Below are positions 12,977 through 24,132 of a stretch of DNA of 64,000 bases, piece after piece; position 1 is the stretch's first letter; each line of letters opens with the position of its first letter. A program made the translations under genes and the position numbers. The notes beneath the pieces are model-generated. The model did not search any database, had not been told where the DNA came from, and was given only the letters and a program-made list of their open reading frames with translations. Source of the stretch: Triticum aestivum. Its lineage: Eukaryota > Streptophyta > Magnoliopsida > Poales > Poaceae. The stretch is from assembly GCF_018294505.1 (NCBI RefSeq), contig NC_057811.1, positions 23,398,025-23,462,024 on the forward strand, written 5' to 3'.

Positions 12977-14116
12977 ATGGCTCTGCCAAAAAGTGTTGAT
13001 CCTCACCATAGAAGGTTGGAAGAAATTGAAAACAACGTTAGAAGTTTTATGTCCTTGCAATTGGAGCATAATAATTTCTTCAAAAATCAGCTTAAAGAAC
13101 AAAAAGGTTTTATGGAGTACATGAATAAAGAGCTCGATGATATGTTTAAGGAATTTTATGGTTTGAAATCTTAGTTTGCTCATCTTGAAAACTTAATAGC
13201 CCAAATTTCGGATAAGCAGGCCACCTTAGTTAATAAGATGGCCGCCAAACCGAAAGAGCTAGAAGGTAATAATTATGAAGATCTAAAAGTGATTGATGTG
13301 TCTCCTATTAAATCTTTGTTTTCCAATATGAATCTTGATAAAGATGGGACTGGAGATGAGTCAACTTTAGTTAAAAGGCGTCCCAATGAGTCGGAGTTTC
13401 TAGATCTTGATGCAAAAATAGGTAAAAGTGGGATTGAAGAGGTCAAAACTTTAGGTAGCAATGAGCCCACTATTTTAGATTTCAAGGAATTTAATTATGA
13501 TAATTGTTCTTTAATAGATTGTATTTCCTTGTTCCAATCCGTATTAAATTCTCCTCATGCTTATAGTCAAAATAAAGCTTTTACCAAACATATCGTTGAT
13601 GCTTTAATGCAATCCTATGAAGAGAAGCTTGAACTGGAAGTTTCTATCCCTAGAAAACTCTATGATGAGTGGGAACATACTATTAAAATTAAGATTAAAG
13701 ATCATGAATGCTATGCTTTGTGTGATTTGGGTGCTGGTGTTTCCACGATTCCAAAAACTTTGTGTGATGTGTTAGGTTTCCGTGAATTTGATGATTGTTC
13801 TTTAAATTTGCACCTTATAGATTCTACCATTAATAAACCTATGGGTATTAATGATGTTCTTATTGTTGCAAATTGGAATTATGTGCCCGTAGATTTTATT
13901 GTTCTTGATATAGATTGCAATCCTACTTGTCCTATTATTCTTGGTAGACCTTTTAGAACGATTGGTGCAATTATTGATATGAAAGAAGGAAATATTAGAT
14001 TCCAATTTCCATTAAGGAAAGGCATGGAACACTTTCCTAGGAAGAAAATTAAATTAGCTTATGAATCTATTATGAGAGCCACTTATGGATTGCATACCAA
14101 AGATGACAATACCTAG
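12977..14116 (+). pseudogene. Gag/protease-like protein of the Gypsy element, one amber codon
   Basis: A single frame runs from ATG 12977 (MALPKSVD) to the stop at 14114-14116, broken only by TAG at 13172-13174. Related elements would be expected to have CAG there, so this reads as a one-base nonsense change. The first 65 residues are charged and helical, like the start of an Athila-type gag. The C-terminal third is a retropepsin-like fold: CYALCDLGAGVSTIP carries the catalytic-type Asp in a D-L-G-A context, and ILGRPF followed by an Ile-rich strand is the second half. An open 292-residue stretch (13238-14116) follows the amber codon. No RT is fused. It could supply a protease or capsid-like partner for autonomous relatives. 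Confidence 0.7.
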
Positions 14117-16960
14117 ATCTATTCTTGCTTTTATGCCTAGCTAGGGGCGTTAAACGATAGCGCTTGTTGGGAGGCAACCCAATTTTATTTTTGTTTCTTG
14201 CTTTTTGTTTCTGTTTAGTAATAAATAATTCATATAGCCTCTGTTTAGATGTGTTTTTATGTTTTAATTAGTGTTTGTGCCAAGTAGAACCTTTGGGAAG
14301 ACTTGGGTGAAGTCTTTATGATCTTGCTGTAAAAAACAGAAACTTTAGCGCTCACGAGATTAGCTGCCATTGTTTACTGGAGAGCGATTTTATGTTGATT
14401 CTTTCTGAATATGATTAATAGACAAATTCCTCACGTCCATCAATTTATTTCAAAAATTTCGGAGTTACAGAAGTATATGTTTGATACAGATTGCTACAGA
14501 CTGTTCTGTTTTTGACAGATTCTGTTTTTCGTGTGTTGTTTGCTTATTTTGATGAATCTATGGCTAGTATCGGGGGGTATGAACCATAGAGAAGTTGGAA
14601 TACATTAGGTTTAACACCAACATAAATAAAGAATGAGTTCATTACAGTACCTTAAAGTGGTGATTTGTTTTCTTATACTAACGGAGCTCATAAGATTTTC
14701 TGTTGAGTTTTGTGTTGTGAAGTTTTCAAATTTTTGGGTAAAGATTTGATGGATTTTGGAACACGGAGTGGCAAGAGCCTAAGCTTGGGGATGCCCAAGG
14801 CACCCCAAGGTACAATTGAAGGACAACCAAAATGCTAAGCTTGGGGATGCCCCGGAAGGCATCCCCTCTTTCGTCTTCGTATATCGGTAACTTTACTTGA
14901 GGCTATATTTTTATTCACCACATGATATGTGTTTTTCTTGGAGCATCTTGTATGATTTGAGTGTTTACTTTTTAGTTTACCACAATCATCCTTGCTGTAC
15001 ACACCTTTTGGAGAGACACACATGAATTGGAATTTATTAGAATACTCTATGTGCTTCACTTATATCTTTTGAGCTAAATAATTTTGCTCTAGTGCTTCAC
15101 TTATATCTTTTAGAGCACGGTGGTGGTTTTATTTTATAGAAATTGTTGATCTCTCATGCTTCACTTAGATTATTTTGAGAGTCCTTTAGAACAGCTTGGT
15201 AATTTGCTTTGGCTATAAAATTAGTCCTAATATGATAGGCATCCAAGACGGGTATAATAAAAACTTTCATAAAAAGTGCATTGAATACTATGAGAAGTTT
15301 GATACTTGATGATTGTTTTGAGATATGAAGATGGTAATATTAGAGTCATGCTAGGTGAGTAGTTGTGAATTTGAGAAATACTTGTGTTGAAGTTTCCAAG
15401 TCCCGTAGCATGCACGTATGGTCACCGTTGTGTGACAAATTTGAAACATGAGGTGTTCTTTGATTGTCATCCTTATGAGTGGCGGTCGGGGACGAGCGAT
15501 GGTATTTTCCTACCAATCTATCCCCCTAGGAGCATGCGCGTAATGCTTGGGTTTTGATGACTTGTAGATTTTTGCAATAAGTATGTGAGTTCTTTATGAC
15601 TAATGTTGAGTCCATGGATTATACGCACTCTCACCTTTCCATCATTGCTAGCCTCTTTGGTACCGTGCATTGCCCTTTCTCACCTTGAGAGTTGGTGAAA
15701 ATTCACCGGTGCATCCAAACCCCATGATATGATACGATCTATCACACATAAACCTCCTTATATCTTCCTCAAAACAGCCACCATACCTACCTATTATGGC
15801 ATTTCCATAGCCATTCCGAGATATATCGCCATGCAACTTTCCACCGTTTCATTTATTATGACATGCTTCATCATTGTCATATTGCTTTGCATGATCATGT
15901 AGTTGACATCGTATTTGTGGCAAAGCCACCATGCATAATTTATCATACATGTCACTCTTGATTCATTGCCCATCCCGGTACACCGCCGGAGGCACTCATA
16001 TAGAGTCATATTTTGTTCTAGTATCGAGTTGTAATCATTGAGTTGTAAATAAATAGAAGTGTGATGATCATCATTAATAGAGCATTGTCCCAAACAAAAA
16101 AAGAGAAAAAAGGGAAAAAAGGGGGGGGAGGCCAAAAAAAAGGCCCAAAAAAGGGGAAAGAAATAAAAGGGACAATGCTACTATCCTTTTTCCACACTTG
16201 TGCTTCAAAGTAGCACCATGATCTTTATGATAGAGAGTCTCTTATTTTGTCACTTTCATATACTAGTGGGAATTTTTCATTATAGAACTTGGCTTGTATA
16301 TTCCAACAATGGGGTTCCTCAAATGCCCTAGGTCTTCGTGAGAAAGCAAGTTGGATGCACACCCACTTAGTTTCTTTTGTTGAGCTTTCATACATTTATA
16401 GCTCTAGTGCATTCATTGCATGGCAATCCCTACTCCTTGCATTGACATCAATTGATGGGCATCTCGCTAGCCCATTGATTAGCCGCGTCAATGTGAGACT
16501 TTCTCCTTTCTTATCTTCTCCACACAACCACCATCATTATACTCTATTCCACCCATAGTGCTATGTCCATGGCTCACGCTCATGTATTGCGTGAAAGTTG
16601 AAAAAAGTTTAAGATTACTAAAGTATGTAACAATTGCTTGGCTTGTCATCGGGGTTGTGCATGATGAGAGCATTTTTGTGTGATGAAAATGAAGCATAGC
16701 CAAACTATATGATTTTGTAGGGATAAGCTTTCTTTGGCCATGTTATTTTGAGAAGACATAATTGCTTAGTTAGTATGCTTGAAGTATTATTATTTTTATG
16801 TCAATATTAAACCTTTATCTTGAATCTTTCGGATCTGAACATTCATGCCACAATAAAAAGAATTACTTAGAAAATTATGTGAGGTAGCATTCCACATCAA
16901 AAAATTTGTTTTTATCATTTACCTACTCGAGGATGAGCAGGAATTAAGCTTGGGGATGCA
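14117..16960 (+). other. Long non-coding 3' interior of the Gypsy element
   Basis: No supported ORF was found. The motif AAGCTTGGGGATGCC recurs at about 14780, 14837 and 16945, the last being the polypurine tract. A low-complexity A/G-rich stretch lies at 16090-16165. Positions where pol would be expected are occupied by AT-rich sequence with stops in all frames. Confidence 0.65.
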
Positions 16961-18497
16961 TGATACGTCTCCAACGTATCTATAATTTTTGATTGTTCCA
17001 TGCTATTATATTATCTGTTTTGGATGTTTAATGGGCTTTATTATGCACTTTTATATTATTTTTGGGACTAACCTATTAACCGAAGGCCCAGTGCAAATTG
17101 TTGTTTTTTGCCTATTTCAGTGTTTCGCAGAAAAGGAATATCAAACGGAATCCAAACGGAATGAAACCTCCGCGAGGATCGTTTTTGGAACAAACGCAAT
17201 CCAGGAGACTTGGAGTGGACGTCAAGGAAGCAACGAGGCGGCCACGAGGTAGGGAGGCGCGCCCAGGGGGTAGGCGCACCCCCCACCCTCGTGGGCCCCT
17301 CGTGGCTCCACCGACCTACTTCTTTCGCCTATATATACTCATATACCCTGAAAACATCCGAGAGCACCATGAAACCCTATTTCCACCGCCGCAACCTTCT
17401 GTACCCGTGAGATCCCATCTTGGGGCCTTTTTCGGCGCTCCGCCGGAGGTGGAATTGATCACAGAGGGCTTCTACATCAACACCATAGCCTCTCCGATGA
17501 TGTGTGAGTAGTTTACCACAGACCTTCCGGTCCATAGTTATTAGCTAATGGCTTCTTATCTCTCTTTGGATCTTAATACAAAGTTCTCCTCGATTCTCTT
17601 GGAGATCTATTCAATGTAATTCTTTTTGCGGTGTGTTTGTCGAGATCCGATAAATTGTGGGTTTATGATCAAGATTATCTATGAACAATATTTGATTCTT
17701 CTCTGAATTCTTATATGCATGATTTGATATCTTTGCAAGTCTCTTCGAATTATCAATTTGGTTTGGCCTACTAGATTGATCTTTCTTGCAATGGGAGAAG
17801 TGCTTAGCTTTGGGTTCAATCTTGCGGTGTCCTTTCCCAGTGATAGCAGGGTCAGCAAGGCACATATTGTATTGTTGCCATCAAGGATAAAAAGATGGGG
17901 TTTATATCATATTGCTAGAGTTTATCCCTCTACATCATGTCATCTTGCCTAATGCGTTACTCTGTTCTTATGAACTTAATACTCTAGATGCATGCTAGAT
18001 AGCGGTCGATGTGTGGAGTAATAGTAGTAGATGCAGAATCATTTCGATCTACTTGTCATGGACGTTATGCCTATATACATGATCATGCCTAGATATTCTC
18101 ATAACTATGCGATTTTCTATCAATTGCTCGACAGTAATTTGTTCACCCACCGTAGATTATGCTATCTTGAGAGAAGCCACTAGTGAAACCTCACTAGTGC
18201 AGAACCAGGCTTTAGCGCCAGTTCGTAAGGGCCTTTAGTGCCGGTTCTGCAACCGGCACTACAGAGTGGAGACTAAAGCCCCCCCTTTAGTACTGGTTAA
18301 TCACGAGCCGGCGCTAAAGTGCCACCACATGGCACGAGCTAGGCCCGGGTGCGTGCAGGACATTAGTACCGGTTGGTAACACCAACCGGTACTAAATGTT
18401 TGGGGGTGTTTTGGTATTATTTTTTATTTTTCATTTAATTTTTTGTTTTCAATTTAATTTAGTGATTATTTTAGTTGTTAAATCATTAGGTGAAAGT

Positions 18498-18667
18498 ACC
18501 GCAGATTAGTTTCGATTGGATGCAAGTGGATCCTAGCTAAGTGATCAAGTATATGCCATATCCATATTATACTTGATCACCTATAATTAAGTGATCAAGT
18601 ATAATATGGATATGGCATATACTTGATCACTTAGCTAGGATCCATCCAGCTGAAACTAATCTGCGGT
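18498..18667. repeat. Near-perfect 170-bp foldback in the CACTA
   Basis: Arms of about 80 bp start ACCGCAGATTAGTTTC and end GAAACTAATCTGCGGT, around a short AT-rich loop (CTATAATTA). Only a few mismatches are visible, mostly near 18512-18530. It lies between the 5' subterminal repeats and the 3' end of the B3-like gene. A transcript would form a long hairpin. Confidence 0.85.
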
Positions 18668-19011
18668 TTCTTTTATAAATGATATAATAACTCATCATCA
18701 TCATCATATTAATATAAAAACTCTTGCATCATATCATCAACAACGGTAAATTAGCTAGCTAAAAATCATCATAGTCGTCATTACCACTGTTTAATCATCA
18801 TAGTCATTACCGCTATCTAATCAGCACCAACACTAGCTTAAAGAAAAAACATTCACTTGTACCAGAAGCAAAGATATCATCGAGTTCAACATGGTCATCA
18901 TATTATAAGCATTCATAACACCACAAAAGCAAATCACCCTTTCAGATTAAGTTCAGGACGAAGAACACGGACATGAGAGGACAAAAGTACTAAGAGCATG
19001 AACTAGCTAAA

Positions 19012-19317
19012 TCACTCCTGCTGCTCTCTCTCGGGTAAAATAGCATAGAACATGTATAGCTCTCCGGATTCATCATACTGGAGCATGCAGATGAACCTGT
19101 CTCCTAATCGTGGGCTGCGCTTCTCATTGCTGCCCCCTAGTACTTCTCTGTTGGGATCGTTAACAATTTTGCTCCAGTCTTTCACTATTAAGCATTCATC
19201 GCTGTTAGAAATCCTGAATGCACTCATGTGCAATGTAGGATATCTTGGCCGTAAGCTAACCATTGACATGTGACCTTTAGTCTCGATCCACTGAGGCACA
19301 ACTGTCATCGGGAGTCC
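19012..19317 (-). CDS. B3-like gene, coding exon 4
   Basis: It follows acceptor CAACAG, starts GLPMTVVPQW and ends ILPEREQQE plus stop. It carries the second B3-like domain. Confidence 0.7.
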   Translation of the reverse strand, partial: GLPMTVVPQWIETKGHMSMVSLRPRYPTLHMSAFRISNSDECLIVKDWSKIVNDPNREVLGGSNEKRSPRLGDRFICMLQYDESGELYMFYAILPEREQQE

Positions 19318-20249
19318 CTGTTGAAGAACATCGTATAGTAATTAATATACTTACCAATGAAAGTTTAGCAAAAGAATAATGTATGCAAAAGATGCACTGA
19401 GGAAAAATAGTAAAAATCTTACCATCTTTCGTAAATAGATGTGACTGTAGTTCAATACGATCACTATTGGTCGCACGTTTTGAGTACTAACATTTCTAAG
19501 TGCAGGAAGAAAATTTGTCTTAACAGTATGAAGATCCTCAAGCCATGAAACATAATGACTTATCTCCTCGCAGTTTAGTTCAGCTCCGGGACAGTAGTAG
19601 GTCCTGTCTACCAAGCGCCGGACATGTTTGCTTGAATGGAAATAAGCTGTCAATAGAAATTAGTTGTCAACTATTTTTGAATAAACAATATCAAAGACAT
19701 AAATATGGTTGAGAAACTCACATAATGGTAGAACTGGAGGCGTCTGCACATCGACCCAGATGTCTCTATTACCTTCAATATCATCTTCCGGACGAATATC
19801 AAAGGTGATAACCATATCAGGCTCAAATGCATAAGCCTTGCATAGTGCTTGCCAAGTTTTGCATTCAAAATAGGTGTACGTGTCTGCATTGTATAATTTG
19901 ACGTTGAAAGTATAACCATGCTCGGTCTTCAGGTAAACTCTCTTTACCTCCATAGTTTCCATAGCACTGAAACCTATCTTATCCAAGACAAAAATTCTTG
20001 CATGGCAGGGGATGCGCTAGTAGAATAGTGAAAATTTAAAATTATAAGTTGAAGCAAATGAAGCATATATAAGTCATGCTTAATTACGAAAAAAGACTTG
20101 TCATTGTGACTTACTGTATCCACTTCGAAGGTCTCATCCAGCTTGATGCTGAAGCGCCTATCATCAACAGGGAAATTTCTGTCGCACAGGCCGCGCTGGT
20201 CTTCACAGTATTCGCACTTAATGAAATCTTTTTCGTCGTCAGACGACAT
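19012..20249 (-). CDS. Four-exon gene with two B3-like DNA-binding domains, inside the CACTA
   Basis: The spliced model is exon 1 20249-20115, exon 2 20016-19722, exon 3 19646-19423 and exon 4 19317-19012. Every intron is GT-AG and phases agree (0, 1, 0). The total is 960 bp, or 319 residues plus stop, with no internal stop. Residues about 46-135 include YLKTEHGYTFNVKLYN, a Trp in a KTWQALCKAYAF helix and MVITFDI, the layout of a B3 pseudobarrel. Exon 4 repeats it (VVPQWIETKG...VSLRPRYP...VKDWSKIV...RLGDRFICML). The N-terminus has a CEYCEDQRGLC cysteine cluster. Such a protein would act in the nucleus on DNA. The B3 assignment is by pattern only, and no transposase accompanies it. Confidence 0.7.
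19423..19646 (-). CDS. B3-like gene, coding exon 3
   Basis: It follows acceptor GACAG and restores the frame as LSYFHSSKHV. It ends SHIYLRKM with donor GTAAGA. It is an inter-domain region. Confidence 0.68.
19722..20016 (-). CDS. B3-like gene, coding exon 2
   Basis: It opens after CTAG with RIPCHARIFVLDKIGF and closes at ...PPVLPL with donor GTGAGT, phase 1. It holds most of the first B3-like domain. Confidence 0.7.
20115..20249 (-). CDS. B3-like gene, coding exon 1
   Basis: 45 codons from ATG (20249) to ...FEVDT, then donor GTAAGT. It encodes the acidic start and the CxxC-type cysteine cluster. An acceptor-like TAG just upstream of the ATG (about 20252) suggests an untranslated first exon. 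Confidence 0.7.
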
Positions 20250-20280
20250 TTCCTATGTTCATATAGGTGAAACATTAAAC

Positions 20281-20880
20281 ACTTACTAGTTCTATTAATT
20301 CAACTAATTCAACTACTTCTATTAGTTCAACTAGTTCTATTGATTCAACTAATTCAACTAAGCATTTAATAAAAATAAACTTGTTCTATTAATTTTCTTA
20401 CTAAAATAAAGCAGCTAGTTCTATATAGTAATATTTTAATTAGATCATCAAATCTCAGATATCTAAATTTTCCTACCAAAAATAAACTAGTTCTATTAAT
20501 TCAACTAATTCAACTAAGAATTTACTAAAAATAAACTAGTTCTATTAATTCAACTAATTCAACTAAGAATTTACGAAAAATAAACTAGTTCTATTAATTT
20601 TCTTACTAAAATATATAAAGTAGCTATATATATAGTAATATTTTAATTAGATCATCAAATCTCATATACCTAAATTTTCTTACTAAAAATAAACTAGTTC
20701 TACTAATTCAACTAGTTCAACTAGGCATTTACTAAAAATAAACTAGTTATATTAATTCAACTAGTTCAAATAATCTCATATACCTAAATTTTCTTACTAA
20801 AAATAAACTTGTTCTATTAATTTTCATACTAAAAATAAACTAGTTATATTAATTCAACTAGTTCAAATCTCATATATATA
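20281..20880. repeat. AT-rich imperfect minisatellite
   Basis: Variants of AACTAGTTCTATTAATTC and AACTAATTCAACTAAG repeat many times with irregular spacing, interleaved with ATTTACTAAAAATA units. It sits just upstream of the B3-like coding exons, probably in a 5' intron. Confidence 0.8.
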
Positions 20881-21039
20881 CCTATTAATATCTAGCTAAT
20901 TCATCTAAAATTGACATTAATATTTAACATCTTTTCCATATAATTCATCTAACATTAATATTCTAACATTCTTATCTACGTAATTTATCTAACATTAATC
21001 TAAACAACAAAAAACAGAAAATAAGTAAAAACAATAGGT

Positions 21040-21345
21040 GTGTGTGTATGTGGGTGTGTATGTGTGTGTGTACGAGCGGGGGGCGGCGACGTATGGGCGG
21101 CGGCGCGAGACGGCGATGCGACGGGGATGACGCGACAACGAGCGGCGGGCCGGGGGCGACGTCGCGATCGAGACGGCGACGTAGTACGGGGCGGCGGAGA
21201 CGGCGGTGACGGAGACGACGGGCGGCGGGGGCGACGGCGGTGACGGCGACGACGGGCGGCGGGGGCGGCGAGGGCGGCGGGGCCTGCGAGGGCGGCGCGC
21301 GATGGGCGACGGCGCGGCGGCGGCGGCGGCGGCGATGTCGCGCGA
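21040..21345. repeat. GT-repeat and GC-rich low-complexity block
   Basis: A (GT)n-type stretch (21040-21072) runs into GGCGRCGG-rich sequence up to 21345. Several overlapping ORFs on both strands encode Arg/Pro/Gly-rich strings and are best explained by composition. It is probably the untranslated leader of the B3-like gene. Confidence 0.6.
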
Positions 21346-21397
21346 AGTAGTTGGAGAAGAAGTGGTGGTCGATGAAACTGAATTTTTCGTAAGTGCC

Positions 21398-21406
21398 ATA
21401 TATATA
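21398..21406 (-). promoter_or_regulatory. TATA box, candidate promoter of the B3-like gene
   Basis: TATATATA reads on the minus strand immediately downstream of the internal TAGTACCGGTT palindromes (21411-21570) and upstream of the leader. That puts the gene's likely start point next to a copy of the transposon's own subterminal repeat. Confidence 0.5.
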
Positions 21407-21410
21407 GGAG

Positions 21411-21570
21411 GGGCCTTTAGTACCGGTTGGAGCCACCAACTGGTACTAAAGGCCAATTTTCGTCAAGCCAAGGGGCGGGAAACTGCCCCTTTAGTACCGG
21501 TTCATGGCTCCAACCGGTACTAAAGTCCCCCCCCCCTTTAGTACCGGTTGGAGCCACGACCCGGTACTAA
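21411..21570. repeat. Internal copies of CACTA subterminal palindromes
   Basis: Three TTTAGTACCGGTT...AACCGGTACTAAA-type inverted pairs lie near the middle of the element, where subterminal repeats are not expected. They may be a nested CACTA end or a recruited promoter element. Confidence 0.75.
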
Positions 21571-21983
21571 AGGGGTGCGCTGGCGCAGGAGCGGTGCGGG
21601 CAAGTTTAGTCCCACCTCGCTAGCCGAAGGGCGCCCGCACCAGCTTAAAAGCCCCGGCGCAGCTGCTGTCTCGAACTCCTCACTATAGCAGGCTTCTAGG
21701 CCTAACTTCGGCGCACTGCCCTGTGAGCCTGCTGGCCCTTCTGGGCCTGTATTTGCAAACCCTAGGTCTGGCAGGCCCACTGGGCAGCGCCCCAACAATT
21801 TTTTATATAATTTTCTTCTATTTATTTCTGAGTAGTTTTTTTTGCTGTATTTAGTTTCTTTGTGAATATAAAAAAATTATATAGTTTTTTCTTCTCTGCA
21901 TTATTTATTTTCTGCTATTTATTTTTGAGCAATTTTTTATATAGTTTTTGTCTTTTCTGTTTTATTTATTTTCTGTTTTATTA

Positions 21984-23493
21984 TGATGCATACTGAACAC
22001 AAAAATAGGCTGGAGTTCAAATAAGTTTAAAAAACATTGAAGTGCCCGTGTAACAGATGAGTTCTCGTCCGAAACCCAGATACTCCGAAAGAGATTGTCC
22101 AGTTTGTACACGAGGTGCGTCCAGGTTTTGCCGTGACCCTCTCTACTCTTTTGCACATGCTATGCGGGTGAAATGATGATACCATGCCAAGTTCGAACAT
22201 TTCTAGAGTTCATTTTGTAGTGATTTTCAATTTCACCGTCATTTAGCTCTCTAAACAAATCGGTAAATGACTGAAAAACAGCAAATGATGTCAGAACGTG
22301 TTGGAAATTGATGACGTCGCTTTGAATGATGCATACTGAACGCAAAAATAGGCTGGAGTTCAAATAAGTTTAAAAAACATTGAAGTGCCCGTGTAACAGA
22401 TGAGTTCTCGTCCGAAACCCTGATACTCCGAAAGAGATTGTCCAGTTTGTACACGAGGTGCGTCCAGTTTTCGCCGTGACCCTCTCTACTCTTTTGCACA
22501 TGCTATGCGGGTGAAATGATGATACCATGCCAAGTTCCAACATTTTCAGAGTTCATTTTATAGTGATTTTCAATTTCACCGTCATTTAGCTCTCTAAACA
22601 AATCGGTAAATGACTGGAAAACAACAAATGATGTCAGAACGTGTTGGAAATTGATGATGTCGCTTTGAATGATGCATACTGAACGCAAAAATAGGCTGGA
22701 GTTCAAATAAGTTTAAAAAACATTGAAGTGCCCGTGTAACAGATGAGTTCTCGTCCGAAACCCTGATACTCCGAAAGAGATTGTCCAGTTTGTACACGAG
22801 GTGCGTCCAGGTTTTCGCCGTGACCCTCTCTACTCTTTTGCACATGCTATGCGGGTGAAATGATGATACCATGCCAAGTTCCAACATTTTCAGAGTTCAT
22901 TTTGTAGTGATTTTCAATTTCACCGTCATTTAGCTCTCTAAACAAATCGGTAAATGACTGAAAAACAGCAAATGATGTCAGAACGTGTTGGAAATTGATG
23001 ACGTCGCTTTGAATGATGCATACTGAACGCAAAAATAGGCTGGAGTTCAAATAAGTTTAAAAAACATTGAAGTGCCCGTGTAACAGATGAGTTCTCGTCC
23101 GAAACCCTGATACTCCGAAAGAGATTGTCCAGTTTGTACACGAGGTGCGTCCAGTTTTCGCCGTGACCCTCTCTACTCTTTTGCACATGCTATGCGGGTG
23201 AAATGATGATACCATGCCAAGTTCCAACATTTTCAGAGTTCATTTTGTAGTGATTTTCAATTTCACCGTCATTTAGCTCTCTAAACAAATCGGTAAATGA
23301 CTGAAAACAGCAAATGATGTCAGAACGTGTTGGAAATTGATGACATCGCTTTGAATGATGCATACTGAACGCAAAAATAGGCTGGAGTTCAAATAAGTTT
23401 AAAAAACATTGAAGTGCCCGTGTAACAGATGAGTTCTCGTCCGAAACCCTGATACTCCGAAAGAGATTGTCCAGTTTGTACAAGAGGTGCGTC
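21984..23493. repeat. 343-bp tandem array, about 4.4 copies
   Basis: Units start ATGATGCATACTGAAC at 21984, 22326, 22669, 23013 and 23355 (spacings 342, 343, 344, 342). They are nearly identical, and the last is truncated. A degenerate scrap recurs at 23855-23960. ORFs across it (minus strand, 60-116 residues) merely repeat with the unit. Confidence 0.95.
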
Positions 23494-23999
23494 CAGTTTG
23501 TACACGAGATGATTATCATAAAAAATGCATTGATTATCAATGATCTTTTTGTGTAGAATCTGAATTGTCAATATGAATCCTCAACGGTTTAGAAACCGGT
23601 GAAGACTCATATTGCGACCACAAATTCTACACATAGAGTTCAATGAAGACCAAGTGCTTGTGATAGTTTGAGAAGTAACATATTTAAGGTGGTAAAAATC
23701 TTGCTAGGGGAGCGAGGTGGGACCAAAAACAGCCTGCCACAACCTCTTTACTACCGGTTCGTGCCACGAACCGGTACTAAAGGTGTTGGCCGGGCCCCAT
23801 TCTCTTTAGTACCGGTTCGTGGCATGAACCGATACTAAAGGTTCGTCCGAAACCGGCCCTGATACTTCGAAAGAGATTGTCCAGTTTTTACATGAAGTGC
23901 ATCCAGTTTTGCCGTATTGTCCAGTTTGCACACGAAGTGCATCTAGTTTTTGCCGTAACACAAGAAGTCCGGAGTTGTAATAAGTTATTAAAAATAAAA

Positions 24000-24132
24000 A
24001 GAGGCGCAATGCTCGTTAATTAGCTTCAAGCCTTTCGGAATAGTGTAGACTGCACTGCACATAGCTCCATGCAGTCTACCCTATTCGTCAAGGCTTGAAG
24101 CTAAGCAACGTGAAGGTGAGCATTGCGCCTCT
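24000..24132. ncRNA. Pre-miRNA-like foldback in the CACTA
   Basis: The 5' arm begins AGAGGCGCAATGCTC and the 3' arm ends GAGCATTGCGCCTCT, exactly complementary. Paired blocks continue through GCTTCAAGCCTT and GTAGACTGCA around a loop near 24054-24068, with one asymmetric bulge of about 8 bases. Size and shape fit a plant miRNA or siRNA hairpin. There is no evidence here of processing, so the RNA call is inference. Confidence 0.4.

Noticed and set aside
20972..21523. Arg/Pro/Gly-rich ORFs on both strands
   Set aside because: Low-complexity GC-rich and GT-repeat sequence gives open frames on both strands. No domain.
21984..23493. CRISPR-like array
   Set aside because: The repeat unit is 343 bp with no unique spacers, and the genome is a plant.
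21984..23540. Repeating minus-strand ORFs of 60-116 residues
   Set aside because: They recur with the 343-bp unit and shift with it. They are read-through of repeat sequence, not genes.
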